Positions 9,344 through 18,492 of a stretch of 64,000 nucleotides of DNA are shown piece after piece. Position numbers and translations under genes: made by a program. Positions within the stretch are counted from its first letter, which is position 1; every line of letters begins with the position of its first letter. The notes beneath the pieces are model-generated. The model saw nothing but the letters and a program-made list of their open reading frames with translations, searched no databases and was not told where the DNA came from. Source of the DNA: Vibrio echinoideorum (lineage in GTDB: Bacteria; Pseudomonadota; Gammaproteobacteria; Enterobacterales; Vibrionaceae); assembly GCF_024347455.1 (NCBI RefSeq), contig NZ_AP025484.1, positions 310,001-374,000 on the forward strand, in the 5' to 3' direction.

Positions 9344-10324
9344 CTATTTATCCGCAGGATAAACGACACCAACTTGCTGGCGCATCTCTGTAATTAACTT
9401 GGAAACGGTTAAAGTACGCTTTGTTGTTTGAGCCTTGGTTACTTGATCGCCACGAATGCAATCGGCAAAAGCTTGCGCTTCGTAGCCCATCGAATTCTCA
9501 CTTTGGTGTTGAGTGAGGTTTTCAACACTGCCGTCTCGGTAGCGGATTTTTACGTCTGTGCACTCGGCAATATGATCGATGATGATCGCTCCGAGTTCGC
9601 CTTGGATCTCACTTGGCGCGTAAGAGTCGCTGACTTTGGAGTGAGCAAGCGTCACGTCAAATTCAGGGTACTGGAAGATCGCGCAGCCATGAGCATCAAC
9701 ACCTGACTCCAACAGCTTGGCTGAAGCTTGTGCGTTTTCGGGGTTACCAAACAGAGCAACCGTTGCTGCGACGCAATAGAAGCCAATATCGACCAATGAG
9801 CCGTTAGAGAAAGTTGGGTTGAAGGTGTTTGGGTTTTCACCGTTAAGGTATTTCTGATAACGAGATGAATATTGGCAGTAGTTGATGTGCGCTTTATGCA
9901 CCTTGCCGATTTTTTCTAATCCGAGTTGGATCTGTTTAAAGTTCGGTAGGAACTGAGATTTATATGCCTCAAACAGCACGACGCCGTTTTGCTCCGCGAC
10001 TTCAAACATTCGAGTCGCTTCATCAATATTCGACGCGACAGGCTTTTCACAAATGACATGCTTGCCGTGCTTCATCATTAAAATCGATTGCTCACAGTGC
10101 ATTGAGTTTGGAGACGCGATGTAAACCGCTGTTATTGTGCTGTCACTGGCTAATGCGTCGAGTGAGTCATAAGTCGTTTCAACGTCAAATTCTTGGGCGA
10201 ACTGTGCCGCGCTGTCTAAGTTTCGTGAATAAACCGCAGCAAGTTGCATCGATTGAGTTTCATGGGCAGCTTGAACAAACTTTTGTGTAATCCAATTGGT
10301 TCCAATTACAGCAAACTTAATCAT
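9344..10324 (-). CDS. Gfo/Idh/MocA-family NAD(P)-dependent oxidoreductase
   Basis: The 326-residue protein has an N-terminal Rossmann fold starting at the first residues (FAVIGTNWITQKFV, a variant of GxGxxG), the family motif HVICEKPVASN near residue 95 with the catalytic-region EKP lysine, and a C-terminal alpha/beta dimerisation domain. Members oxidise or reduce sugars, inositols and similar polyols with NAD(P). The glycine motif is unusual (GTNWIT instead of GxGxxG), which may alter cofactor preference. No sugar-transport genes lie next to it, so the substrate cannot be named. The ribosome site is weak (GGATACC). Confidence 0.9.
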   Translation of the reverse strand: MIKFAVIGTNWITQKFVQAAHETQSMQLAAVYSRNLDSAAQFAQEFDVETTYDSLDALASDSTITAVYIASPNSMHCEQSILMMKHGKHVICEKPVASNIDEATRMFEVAEQNGVVLFEAYKSQFLPNFKQIQLGLEKIGKVHKAHINYCQYSSRYQKYLNGENPNTFNPTFSNGSLVDIGFYCVAATVALFGNPENAQASAKLLESGVDAHGCAIFQYPEFDVTLAHSKVSDSYAPSEIQGELGAIIIDHIAECTDVKIRYRDGSVENLTQHQSENSMGYEAQAFADCIRGDQVTKAQTTKRTLTVSKLITEMRQQVGVVYPADK

Positions 10325-10532
10325 ATAGGTATCCAGTCGTTAGTGTATTGATTCTGCAGAGATAGTAGCACTCACGTCATCGAATGTGCTCGAGAATTGA
10401 GGAACAATTGTTATCCAAAGGCTGCCTTATATTAGCAATAGGGTGTAATTTAGCGTACTCGGAATCGGCTACGACGGTGCATAATGAAGGCATTTTTGCT
10501 AAGGTATTATGGAATTCAAACAAGGTAATGAT

Positions 10533-11015
10533 ATGCAAGTTCGGACAGCCAAGGTAACTGATATTCGCTCTATTTTAGCGCTTTCTGAGCAGATAAACCG
10601 CCAACATCATCTTGGCGCACCTATGGTGTTTGCACCACCGTCACGAAGCTTTGGAGACAGTGAAGAGTATTGGTTAGGGCTGATGATAGACCCGCAGGGC
10701 TCCTTCTTTGTTGCGGTTAAAAACGAACACGTTGTTGGTTTTCTTGCCGGCAAAGTGACGCAGAACAAAGGGGTGAGCTTTATTCAATCGCATAAGGTCG
10801 CGCGGGTGAATACGATTGTGGTTAGCGATGAAGCTCAGAGTCAAGGTGTCGGTAAGGCGTTGATGAAGTCATTCAACCAGTGGTCACAGGCTAGAGGTGC
10901 GATAGAGCTTCGTTTGGAAGTGATGGAGTTTAACCAGCAAGCTCAGAGTTTCTATGAGTCGTTAGGAATGGAAACTCAATCGCGAACCATGTCTATGAGC
11001 TTAGAGGAGATTTAG
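10533..11015 (+). CDS. GNAT-family N-acetyltransferase
   Basis: The 160-residue protein matches the GNAT fold: an N-terminal strand (MQVRTAKVTDI), the acetyl-CoA loop VVSDEAQSQGVGKALMKSF (a Q-x-x-G-x-G/A motif) near residue 105, and the late NQQAQSFYESLGM helix. It transfers acetyl groups from acetyl-CoA to an amine; the acceptor is unknown. I prefer the ATG at 10533 because AAGG lies about six bases upstream, whereas the longer frame from 10509 has no ribosome site. It ends two bases before the GTG of the L,D-transpeptidase gene, so the two form an operon. Confidence 0.88.
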   Translation: MQVRTAKVTDIRSILALSEQINRQHHLGAPMVFAPPSRSFGDSEEYWLGLMIDPQGSFFVAVKNEHVVGFLAGKVTQNKGVSFIQSHKVARVNTIVVSDEAQSQGVGKALMKSFNQWSQARGAIELRLEVMEFNQQAQSFYESLGMETQSRTMSMSLEEI

Positions 11016-11017
11016 GC

Positions 11018-11788
11018 GTGCGGTTGTTTTTATCTCTATTTACTTACTTAGTTTTGTCGACGCAGGTTTTATATGCCGCGGCGCCTCCAGCCTTGGATGA
11101 GTCTGTCATTGGGCAACAGTTAATTGTTGAAAAGATTGTTTCTGATGCAACGGCCATCGAAACGATTGTGTTTGAGTCTGCCCCTTCTCAATCTGAGCGT
11201 GTTCCAACATCCCCAGTAACCTCGAATTCTTTTGCTGATGGTTTTCTTGAAAATGATGCTATTGAAGGTAAAGTTAACGAACAAATCGCCCTGCAATCTC
11301 AAGGAACATCCCGCCGAATTTATACGACTCCAGATATCGACTCTGCAATAGATCCACAGTTACAAATGGTAACTTTGGTTAAGGTCGATAAATCTAAACG
11401 TAGGATGTATCTGCTTAAAGGGGATGAGGTCATTCAGGAATTTCGCATCGCGCTAGGCAAGAAGCCCAAAGGACACAAACGTTTTGAAGGGGATAACCGC
11501 ACGCCAGAAGGTCAATATCAACTTGATTACATTATGGAAGATTCTGAATTCTATCGCTCAGTACACATTAATTACCCACGTTCAACCGATAGACAATGGG
11601 CAAAGAAACACGATGTCGACCCAGGTGGGAATATTAAAGTTCATGGTATTAAAAATGGTGAATTGCGTTCACCTAGTTTTATCCAAAGCTTTGATTGGAC
11701 GGATGGTTGTATTGCACTGACCAACCAAGATATGGATCAGTTTATCGAGTTAGTTAAAATGGGTACTCCTATCCATATTGAATGGTAG
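11018..11788 (+). CDS. periplasmic L,D-transpeptidase (YkuD domain)
   Basis: The 256-residue protein starts with GTG, two bases after the acetyltransferase stop, with GAGGAGA as ribosome site inside that gene. It has a signal peptide (about residues 1-21) and a C-terminal YkuD catalytic domain from about residue 120. The motif HGIKNG is followed by WTDGCIALTN, matching the family's HG...S/T-x-GC signature with the catalytic cysteine. Such enzymes make 3-3 cross-links in peptidoglycan or attach proteins to it, and some hydrolyse such bonds. The 100-residue stretch between signal and catalytic domain has no recognisable fold and is low in hydrophobics. Confidence 0.9.
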   Translation: MRLFLSLFTYLVLSTQVLYAAAPPALDESVIGQQLIVEKIVSDATAIETIVFESAPSQSERVPTSPVTSNSFADGFLENDAIEGKVNEQIALQSQGTSRRIYTTPDIDSAIDPQLQMVTLVKVDKSKRRMYLLKGDEVIQEFRIALGKKPKGHKRFEGDNRTPEGQYQLDYIMEDSEFYRSVHINYPRSTDRQWAKKHDVDPGGNIKVHGIKNGELRSPSFIQSFDWTDGCIALTNQDMDQFIELVKMGTPIHIEW

Positions 11789-11856
11789 CACCCAGATTGT
11801 TTTTACTCGTCCAATTTAGACTTTTACTAATCTAACTTAAGTTTCACTTACCGAGC

Positions 11857-12594
11857 TTAGATTAACACTCGCCCTGCACTGAATATGGCAATCACCAAAA
11901 GCAATGCAATAGTGACAGGCTTGAATTTCTCTCCGCCAAACCTTTCGAACAATTTAGATCCGACATAGCCACCAAACATGCTGCTTGGCAAAAGTACAAT
12001 CGTAATCCAGACCACATCACGGTCGACTAAGCCCGCTATCGATGCTGAAACAAACGCACTCGAATCTGCTAATACAAAGAACGCGATAAGGCCAGCTCTG
12101 GCAATGTGAGGCTCTACTGGGCTTGCTAGTGCATGCGTTCCAACCGGAGGCCCAGACATTGAAGCCGCGCCGTTCATTACCCCAGCAAGGCTGCCGAGAA
12201 TATAGGGCGCAAACCTAGGTTCGCTTTGATACTGAAAGCCTTTGTAGATCATAAGTGCAGACGCAAAGATAAAAGCGCTGATGATCAAGATGATCGTGTC
12301 TTGGCTAACCGATTTGAGCAAGAGTAAGCCGACTGGAGTGAAGGCTAAACAAGGGATAAACACCTTTGAAACCCAGCGCCAATTAACCTGCTTTCGAACC
12401 TTTGGCAGCAATTGAATATTGCCGAGAAGGTCGATCAACATGAAAACAGGGACCAGTTCGATAACAGGGACGAACAACGCGCTTAATGGCAATGCCACTA
12501 AGGTGAAACCGAAACCTGAAAAGCCACGAACAATAGCGGCGAAAATGAAGATTGCACCCAAAATTGGGAAGGTTGGACTAAAAATGAGATCCAT
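11857..12594 (-). CDS. TSUP-family (TauE/SafE) membrane permease
   Basis: This 245-residue protein has about eight hydrophobic segments and belongs to the sulfite exporter TauE/SafE family. The N-terminal repeat begins IFIFAAIVRGFSGFGFTLVALPL, and the glycine-rich GSLAGVMNGAASMSGPP in the middle is the second half-repeat signature. Family members move sulfite, sulfoacetate or other organic anions, or small neutral compounds, across the inner membrane. The substrate is not revealed by its neighbours. The ribosome site is weak. Confidence 0.88.
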   Translation of the reverse strand: MDLIFSPTFPILGAIFIFAAIVRGFSGFGFTLVALPLSALFVPVIELVPVFMLIDLLGNIQLLPKVRKQVNWRWVSKVFIPCLAFTPVGLLLLKSVSQDTIILIISAFIFASALMIYKGFQYQSEPRFAPYILGSLAGVMNGAASMSGPPVGTHALASPVEPHIARAGLIAFFVLADSSAFVSASIAGLVDRDVVWITIVLLPSSMFGGYVGSKLFERFGGEKFKPVTIALLLVIAIFSAGRVLI

Positions 12595-12642
12595 AAATTA
12601 AGTAACCAATGAAGCTGTCTGTATAGAGCGAGCTAATGAAAC

Positions 12643-12676
12643 CAAGTGAGTAGCGGAATGTACTCCTACTCACTTG
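12643..12676. terminator. hairpin between GDPD and TSUP genes
   Basis: Perfect 11-base arms CAAGTGAGTAG (12643-12653) and CTACTCACTTG (12666-12676). No strong T-run follows on either strand, so termination is likely but weak. It would end the GDPD transcript. Confidence 0.5.
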
Positions 12677-12754
12677 TGTTTGCTACCTAATTTTCAGGTT
12701 TATTGGGGTTAATTTTGATGTCTCTTGAGGCGTGCTTTTGCGGTATTTACGAGG

Positions 12755-13474
12755 TCAATTTATAAAGTTGAATTGATTCGGAAAATCAGTAAATACAGCG
12801 TCTACTTTTGATAAAAGTCTGAAGTGAGACGGATCATTGACGGTGTAGCACCATGCTTGAATGTTTGCTTGGTTGAGCGTATCGAGATCGCTCTGGTTCA
12901 CATGTTCATAGTTCATGTGGCAGCTGAACGCTTTGACCTTATCGATAAGCATCAGGTCGGCTTGAGTCAATTGTTCTGTGATCACGCCAACTCGGTATCT
13001 CGATAAGTGGTGAGCCATTTCAGCAACGACTTGGTGACTGAAGCTAGACAGTAAGATCCTATCGGTATCCAGCGTTGAGCGGATCAATTCTGTGTGCAGA
13101 AGATCGACCACATGAGGTGCTTGGTGCTTACTATCGACCTTAATTTCCAGGTTAACACTAAGATCATGCGCTTCAACCAAGCTCAGCAGTTCTGTTAGAG
13201 TCAGTATTTTTTCACCTGCAAACTGTTCCGATTTCCAGCTACCAAAATCTAACAGACGCAGCTCTGCCAAGGTGTGTTCATCAACACGGCCTTTACCATC
13301 ACTACAACGTTCTAGTGTGTGATCGTGACAAACGACAAGTTGGTCGTCGAGAGTGACTTGAATATCCACTTCGACCCATTTCAAACCGAGTTTAACGGCC
13401 TGTTCAATGCTTGCTTTGGTATTTTCTGGGTGAGTACCTGCCACACCACGATGACCTACGATGATAGACGACAT
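12755..13474 (-). CDS. glycerophosphodiester phosphodiesterase (UgpQ-like)
   Basis: The 239-residue protein is a short cytoplasmic-type GDPD. It cleaves glycerophosphodiesters to glycerol-3-phosphate and an alcohol. Seen: HRG near residue 9 with PENT, EVDIQVTLDDQLVVCHDHTLERC (Glu, Asp and the second His), and EIKV; these form the usual metal and catalytic set. There is no signal peptide. I chose the ATG at 13474 because AGAAGGA is placed well upstream and the protein then starts MSSIIVGHRG, as in relatives. It ends with the hairpin at 12643-12676. Confidence 0.93.
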   Translation of the reverse strand: MSSIIVGHRGVAGTHPENTKASIEQAVKLGLKWVEVDIQVTLDDQLVVCHDHTLERCSDGKGRVDEHTLAELRLLDFGSWKSEQFAGEKILTLTELLSLVEAHDLSVNLEIKVDSKHQAPHVVDLLHTELIRSTLDTDRILLSSFSHQVVAEMAHHLSRYRVGVITEQLTQADLMLIDKVKAFSCHMNYEHVNQSDLDTLNQANIQAWCYTVNDPSHFRLLSKVDAVFTDFPNQFNFIN

Positions 13475-13628
13475 AATTAATCCTTCTTTAAGACGCATCG
13501 TAAATATTTATTAAATATCAGTTTTCTCTATTACGCCAGAGCAATCGTGAAGCCAAATAGCCGTGTTGTGACTCTGCTAATGAAAGCGGTTGATTAGACT
13601 TGTCACTTATTGTGATTCTTATCTACGA

Positions 13629-13654
13629 AAAAGCCTCTCGATGGAGAGGCTTTC
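13629..13654. terminator. hairpin terminator upstream of GDPD / after 2OG oxygenase
   Basis: Arms AAAGCCTCTC (13630-13639) and GAGAGGCTTT (13644-13653) with a 4-base loop. On the minus strand the stem is followed by TTTCG; it terminates the oxygenase gene ending at 13699. Confidence 0.8.
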
Positions 13655-13698
13655 GATGAAATAGGCTCTGGATAAGATAGAGATTGGGTTGGCTTAGC

Positions 13699-14301
13699 TT
13701 AGTGTGCGATGTCCAATTGGTTGTCTTTCACGCCGTTAATTCGGAACCAACCAGCTATACTGAATCGCTCTGTGTTGGTTGGCAGAACCTCGTGTGGGAA
13801 CTGTTCAGACAAGAATACCAACAGTCGACCACCCTTTGGTGGAATGGTCGCAATGTGATTGTCTTTTAGATCGTAAACCACGAGCTCTCCTGCGTCTTCC
13901 TCTGACCATTCGTCATTCATGTAGAACACGGTAGTTAGACGGCGGTTTTCATTGCCTTTGAAGCAATCTAAATGCTTCTGGTAGAAGTCGCCTTTTTCGT
14001 ATTTCGCAAAGTGCGCTTCGTACTCGAACAGACCCAGAAAGAACGCTTGGTTTGCTTCTAAACGGATTTGTTCCATTTTGTCTAGGAACAAAGATGCGGG
14101 TTCGCCCATATCGCGGCGCACCCACTGAATTTTGTCACTACGAATCGTTGTTTCTCTTGCTACTTCATCATTACGGCCGATCCTAGCCTTTTTCCAGTTC
14201 TCTGGAATGCAATCCCTCAATGCCACCACTTCTTCTTGAGTTAAGAAGTCATCCCAAACGAAATAACCTTGGGTAGAAAGAGCATCGATTAATTGGTTCA
14301 T
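13699..14301 (-). CDS. 2-oxoglutarate/Fe(II)-dependent oxygenase, prolyl-4-hydroxylase-like
   Basis: The 200-residue protein has the double-stranded beta-helix of 2OG-Fe(II) oxygenases. The iron ligands are visible as H-x-D in YQKHLDCF, about residue 110, and the distal His in FPHEVLPT, with the 2OG-binding Arg in ERFSIAGWFR. Such bacterial proteins hydroxylate amino acids or proteins; the substrate here is unknown. The frame could start nine bases earlier with GTG, but the ATG at 14301 is better placed behind GAGTG. It is a single gene with a terminator downstream. Confidence 0.9.
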   Translation of the reverse strand: MNQLIDALSTQGYFVWDDFLTQEEVVALRDCIPENWKKARIGRNDEVARETTIRSDKIQWVRRDMGEPASLFLDKMEQIRLEANQAFFLGLFEYEAHFAKYEKGDFYQKHLDCFKGNENRRLTTVFYMNDEWSEEDAGELVVYDLKDNHIATIPPKGGRLLVFLSEQFPHEVLPTNTERFSIAGWFRINGVKDNQLDIAH

Positions 14302-14471
14302 GTATAGCACTCAGACAATAAAATAGAGGCGCATATATAGTCCGAATAACTCGTGCTAACAAATCACGTATTTTGTCGTCACGACTAATGTTGATAGTTT
14401 GCTGGTGAAGATAAGAGAGAGGATCAACCGAAAAGAAAAGTGAGCCAATTTAAAGGCTCACTTCTGTTGGA

Positions 14472-15509
14472 TTATCGTCCGGTTGTTCCTTTAGCTAGTG
14501 CTTTGATTCGGACGACTTCGAATGGTCGAGTACCAGTATCTTTACCGTTGTTTAATGCAGCCGTTCGATCAAGTTGATTGACCGTTACGTAAATATAACC
14601 GTCAGGGCCAAATGACATGCCATCAGGCCAAGTTTGGTTGTCTGATAGTGTGGCAATAATTCGGTACCCTTTTGGTGTAGATACACCAATTGCATTACTC
14701 TCTATATCAGTAATATAAACGTTCTGATCACTGTCTACAGTAATGCCATCTGAATAAGGTTTATCAGCGTATTTTTTAATATTGGTTGCGACTGTTTTAC
14801 CATTATTATCAAACTCACTCGCTTTAACACGGTAAATTGTATGGCCGTTGACAGCGCCGAAATAAACCCATTCATAAGATGGATCAATCGTGATTGGGTT
14901 TAACGCAAAACCGGTTTTACTGTCAGCTCTCATAGACGGGTGATTTTCTGCTACTCGTACAGCTTCCCCAGTATTGAGGTCAACGGTTACAAAGGCTGGA
15001 ATGGCTTCACTTTTTAGATCGTTCTGGGTCATATCAGCAATGATAATACGTTGTCTTTTTTGGTCTAAAGCAAAGTCTTGTAGGAAGCTTGTCGGTTTTA
15101 AAACTGAATCCGGTATTTCAATCGTTTTTACCAACGTTTCATTGCGAGTATCCCAGCCCGTTACGGTATGAGTTGCTAGATCGAGAATCCATGCGACTCC
15201 GTTGTCATCGGTACGAATAGCAATGACGGCTTTAAATAGAGAGTCATTACCTTGTGCATACTTCATCGTTGGGTATGGGGTCTGATTTCCTGCCACGCTT
15301 AATTCGATTACTTTGGTCGAAGGGTGGTCGAGTGGATGAACGCTCAGTAATAAACGTCCATCCGGTGTAATTGAAGGGTTTCCCGGACGTTCAGTCATGG
15401 TCGCAACAACCGTTGCTTGTTTTAGTGTTGGCATGAGTTCTGTCGCAGCTTGCGCATAAGTGGATAAAAGAGTGCTCGCAAGAATTGTGTTGATTATTGT
15501 TTTTTTCAT
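14472..15509 (-). CDS. exported major-royal-jelly/yellow-family beta-propeller protein
   Basis: The 345-residue protein has a signal peptide (MKKTIINTILASTLLSTYAQA) and then beta-propeller blades. Segments such as FLQDFALDQKRQRIIIADM, FVTVDLNTGEAVRV and NPITIDPSYEWVYFGAVNG resemble the bacterial branch of the major royal jelly protein family, and also SMP-30-type propellers. Bacterial members are exported and their substrates are largely unknown; lactonase or binding roles are both possible. The ATG at 15509 is preceded by AGGGGA and gives a proper signal peptide, so I prefer it over the ATG 54 bases upstream. Confidence 0.82.
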   Translation of the reverse strand: MKKTIINTILASTLLSTYAQAATELMPTLKQATVVATMTERPGNPSITPDGRLLLSVHPLDHPSTKVIELSVAGNQTPYPTMKYAQGNDSLFKAVIAIRTDDNGVAWILDLATHTVTGWDTRNETLVKTIEIPDSVLKPTSFLQDFALDQKRQRIIIADMTQNDLKSEAIPAFVTVDLNTGEAVRVAENHPSMRADSKTGFALNPITIDPSYEWVYFGAVNGHTIYRVKASEFDNNGKTVATNIKKYADKPYSDGITVDSDQNVYITDIESNAIGVSTPKGYRIIATLSDNQTWPDGMSFGPDGYIYVTVNQLDRTAALNNGKDTGTRPFEVVRIKALAKGTTGR

Positions 15510-15563
15510 TGTGTTCCCCTTGATAATTGACGCAAATGTTACCAATGGGTTAATAATCATCAA

Positions 15564-15866
15564 CAGTGCTGCATTTGTTACACTTTCAAAATTATTTTGA
15601 TAATAGACTTAAATTTCTTCTTTAAGATGCATAGTGTTTTCAAGAGTGTTGTGAATTTAATGCTTTAAAATCAGCATGATTGCAAATTCTCCTGTCATTT
15701 AAGGTTTTTTTTATTCAAGAAGTAGGCTCGTCTTTTGTTATCTGTATCCGTAATTCTGCGTTCAAAAAATCATATTTTATTTATCTTTGCTATATTCTGG
15801 TTAGACCACTTGTTACTGGATTGTTAGTTCTATCCAGTAGGCAGGGATAAAAAATAGGAATACCGT
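15564..15866. other. intergenic region with possible operators
   Basis: This AT-rich stretch lies between divergent genes. It holds TTCTGGTTAGACCACTT (15795-15811), close to the FadR consensus, and a perfect 8-base inverted repeat TACTGGAT/ATCCAGTA (15814-15821, 15832-15839). No small gene is evident. Confidence 0.4.
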
Positions 15867-16655
15867 TTGCAACTTCATACCATTAAAGGCTATATCCAAG
15901 ACATATATCTCGTAGAGTACCCAGACAAGTTGCTCTTGCTAGATGGCGCTTGTCGGGCAGATATCCCTCATCTCAGATCTTTCATTGAAGACCAGCTCAA
16001 TCGCCAATTTAATGATTTACATACAGTGGTGGTCACGCACATGCACCCTGACCATGCAGGGGCAGCGCACAAGCTCAGACAATTGACTCATTGTAATTTG
16101 GTCGCAGCGAATCGAGATAGGGATTGGTATCACGGTGTTGATGGGGTATTGATGCACCTTGCGGACCTTGCGTTGGCTCGATGGATGGCAAATCGATTGG
16201 GAAAACCTAAAGCGAATCTGTGGTATTCAAGAAAGTTGAAGCCGGATTACAAGCTGTCGGATGGAGATAGCATTCCGGGGTTTGACGACTGGTTAGTTCT
16301 GGAAACGCCAGGCCATACCGACAGAGACCTTTCCGTCTATTGCCCATCGCACAGTGTCGCGTATGTGGCTGACCTGATGGTGGACGTTAAAAAGAAGTTG
16401 ATTCCACCTTTCCCCATTTTTCATCCTAATAAATATCGAAAATCAGTATCTCGTATTTATGACCTACAGGTCGATACCTTGCTGGTGGCACATGGTGGGC
16501 AAGTGGATTTCAATGAAAAAGCCTTTGAACACTTACTGATGAGTGCTCCAAGAAGACCTGTTACTCATTGGCGTGTGACTAAAATCAAACTTAAGGGCTT
16601 GATTAAATCGGTTTGGCGGTCTGGTTATAAAGATAAAAACAGTCGGCACAAATGA
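15867..16655 (+). CDS. metallo-beta-lactamase-fold hydrolase
   Basis: The 262-residue protein is an MBL-fold hydrolase. The zinc motif THMHPDHAG (HxHxDH) is near residue 58, followed by ETPGHTDRDLSVY with a further His, VADLMVD with the bridging Asp, and AHGGQVD with the last His. Known members hydrolyse thioesters, lactones and other esters in the cytoplasm. No signal peptide is present. The start appears to be TTG at 15867 with AGGA eight bases upstream; no in-frame ATG exists near the N-terminus. A FadR-like site upstream would fit a thioesterase-type role, but this is a guess. Confidence 0.85.
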   Translation: MQLHTIKGYIQDIYLVEYPDKLLLLDGACRADIPHLRSFIEDQLNRQFNDLHTVVVTHMHPDHAGAAHKLRQLTHCNLVAANRDRDWYHGVDGVLMHLADLALARWMANRLGKPKANLWYSRKLKPDYKLSDGDSIPGFDDWLVLETPGHTDRDLSVYCPSHSVAYVADLMVDVKKKLIPPFPIFHPNKYRKSVSRIYDLQVDTLLVAHGGQVDFNEKAFEHLLMSAPRRPVTHWRVTKIKLKGLIKSVWRSGYKDKNSRHK

Positions 16656-16656
16656 T

Positions 16657-16684
16657 AAAGGCCAGTCTTTAAGACTGGCCTTTA
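16657..16684. terminator. terminator between MBL gene and rimB
   Basis: A palindrome with arms AAAGGCCAGTCTT and AAGACTGGCCTTT lies between convergent genes. T-runs are short on both sides, so it may act bidirectionally but modestly. Confidence 0.75.
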
Positions 16685-16725
16685 TGTTTGCGTTGTTGAA
16701 CCACTAAAGCCGTGGAGCGGCTAAG

Positions 16726-17154
16726 TTAGTGAGTAAGTAGAAACTCACCCGCTGGATCAACAATCACTTTGTCACTCATACCCTGACGACCAAGCAACAT
16801 CATATAAGTCATATCTTGACGGTTACTGAGTGTGAGGTCGATAAGCCATTGCTTACCGCCAATACGCAATAATGTTTCAATCACACAGCGAGTTTCTACT
16901 TCACCGTTGGAAGACTTGATATTCTTGCTCGCTTTCAATTTAGCCGTGCAACGAATCGTCTCTTCTAGGTGATAAACATCTGGGTGCAAATCGAATTCTA
17001 CGAAACGCTCGCCATCTTCTTTAAAACACAAAAGGTTGTCTACGTGTAGAGAAGACGTTTTAGCCCCCGTATCAACACGTGTATGTAGTCCAGTTATCCC
17101 TAACTCTGGTAAGCAAAGTGCTTCAGTATTCCCTATGATCATTTTATTGTTCAT
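16726..17154 (-). CDS. rimB: retropepsin-like ATP-independent protease RimB
   Basis: The 142-residue protein belongs to the retropepsin-like family once called DUF785. The motif DTGAKTSSLH near residue 28 is the active-site Asp-Thr-Gly, and the C-terminal half repeats a pepsin-like fold (LLGRQGMSDKVIVDPAGEFLL). In Pseudomonas, RimB trims poly-glutamate tails that RimK adds to ribosomal protein S6. It lies directly downstream of rimK in the same direction, as expected. I chose the ATG at 17154 because GGA is correctly spaced; a start 15 bases earlier is possible. Confidence 0.88.
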   Translation of the reverse strand: MNNKMIIGNTEALCLPELGITGLHTRVDTGAKTSSLHVDNLLCFKEDGERFVEFDLHPDVYHLEETIRCTAKLKASKNIKSSNGEVETRCVIETLLRIGGKQWLIDLTLSNRQDMTYMMLLGRQGMSDKVIVDPAGEFLLTH

Positions 17155-17186
17155 GTCATTTCCAATCATGAGTAAATGGCTGTTAA

Positions 17187-18092
17187 TTAGCCTTTTCCAC
17201 GAGTACGGTTAGCGTTTGGTTTTGCATTTTTTTCGATACATTCGAAAATCATGTTTGCTACATCTTTGCCTGTCGCTTTCTCAATACCTTCTAAGCCAGG
17301 AGAAGAGTTAACTTCCATTACAACTGGGCCATTCTTAGATTGTAGAATATCAACGCCACATAGGTTTAAACCCATGATTTTCGCAGCATTGATTGCTGTA
17401 GCGCGCTCTTCTTTGGTTAGTTTAACCAGTTGAGCTGTGCCTCCACGGTGCAAGTTAGAGCGAAATTCACCCTCACCAGCTTGGCGTTTCATTGCGGCAA
17501 TCACTTTATTGCCAACAACAAAACAGCGAATGTCGGCGCCATTTGCTTCTTCAATGAACTCTTGAACCAAGATGTTCGCTTTTAAGCCCATGAATGCTTC
17601 GATAACGCTTTCAGCTGCTTTGTTTGTTTCTGCTAGAACAACGCCGATACCTTGAGTACCTTCAAGAAGCTTGATGACCAGTGGCGCGCCACCTACGTTT
17701 TTGATCAAGTCTTGAATTTTGTCTGGGCGGCTAGCGAAACCTGTTTTTGGTAAGCCAATACCTTTACGAGACAACAATTGCAGTGAGCGCAGTTTGTCGC
17801 GAGAACGACTAATAGCCACTGACTCATTGATACAAAAAGTGCCCATCATTTCGAATTGGCGAACAACCGCAGTGCCGTAAAAGGTAATGGAAGCGCCAAT
17901 ACGTGGGATTACAGCATCGTATTGAGGTAGCTCTTCACCCATGTAGCGAATCTTCGGATTGTTACTCGCGATATCTATATCACAGTGCAGCGTGTCGATA
18001 ACATCGACATGGTGACCACGAGCTTCACCTGCTGCTTTTAAGCGAGAAGTAGAGTATAGATTTTCGTTGCGAGAAAGAATTGCGATACGCAT
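17187..18092 (-). CDS. rimK: ribosomal protein S6 glutamate ligase RimK
   Basis: The 301-residue ATP-grasp enzyme adds glutamate residues to the C-terminus of ribosomal protein S6, altering ribosome function. Seen: the N-terminal [18 protein letters not shown], the ATP-grasp lysine segment [19 protein letters not shown] near residue 140, [17 protein letters not shown], and the magnesium-binding [15 protein letters not shown] near residue 260. The length matches E. coli RimK (300). AAGGAAACGCC precedes the ATG. It is the first gene of a two-gene unit with rimB. Confidence 0.97.
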   Translation of the reverse strand: MRIAILSRNENLYSTSRLKAAGEARGHHVDVIDTLHCDIDIASNNPKIRYMGEELPQYDAVIPRIGASITFYGTAVVRQFEMMGTFCINESVAISRSRDKLRSLQLLSRKGIGLPKTGFASRPDKIQDLIKNVGGAPLVIKLLEGTQGIGVVLAETNKAAESVIEAFMGLKANILVQEFIEEANGADIRCFVVGNKVIAAMKRQAGEGEFRSNLHRGGTAQLVKLTKEERATAINAAKIMGLNLCGVDILQSKNGPVVMEVNSSPGLEGIEKATGKDVANMIFECIEKNAKPNANRTRGKG

Positions 18093-18308
18093 GGCGTTTC
18101 CTTAGTTAATACCTGATTGGTAACTGCAAATAAATGAGTTGTTAGCTGAGCTTTCAGTTTTTCTGAGGCTCTTTGCTTGCTTCGGGGCGAACCTTAAGGC
18201 TTTTCGTTTAACTAAGAAAACGAATTAAATTTGTCGAGTCGATAACGGAAATTTATCAAGTGTGTGAGCTATTGGTACAGCAGGGTTGAGAGGGTGTTTG
18301 GAATGGAA

Positions 18309-18370
18309 AAGCGAGTTGAGACCTAACTCATATTGGGGGTAGGAGCCTATTAGGTTGCACTCAACTCGCG
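18309..18370 (-). terminator. hairpin downstream of a 32-residue ORF
   Basis: Arms GCGAGTTGAG (18311-18320) and CTCAACTCGC (18360-18369), with a second 6-base pair ACCTAA/TTAGGT inside. On the minus strand it is followed by TTTTCC, so it reads as a terminator for a minus-strand transcript. Confidence 0.6.
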
Positions 18371-18393
18371 TTAACTCGGTGCTAAAAAGTGTA

Positions 18394-18492
18394 CTAATAA
18401 CGCCAGTTACATAGCTCTATAAGTGTTCGTAGTGCTTCTCTTTCGAGCTTGCTACAGGTGCTTTTTAGCTTATTAAGATAGTATTTTCTCAT
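18394..18492 (-). CDS. possible 32-residue basic small protein
   Basis: An ATG at 18492 opens a 33-codon frame ending in TAG at 18394. AGAGAAG is about nine bases upstream. The product starts MRKYYLNKLKSTCSKLEREA and ends LCNWRY. It is basic, amphipathic and has two cysteines. It is followed by a hairpin terminator at 18309-18370. The rest of the 600-base gap from rimK to the SgrR-like gene holds no longer frame. I do not recognise it. The terminator and ribosome site argue for a real transcript, either a small mRNA or an sRNA. Confidence 0.45.
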   Translation of the reverse strand: MRKYYLNKLKSTCSKLEREALRTLIELCNWRY

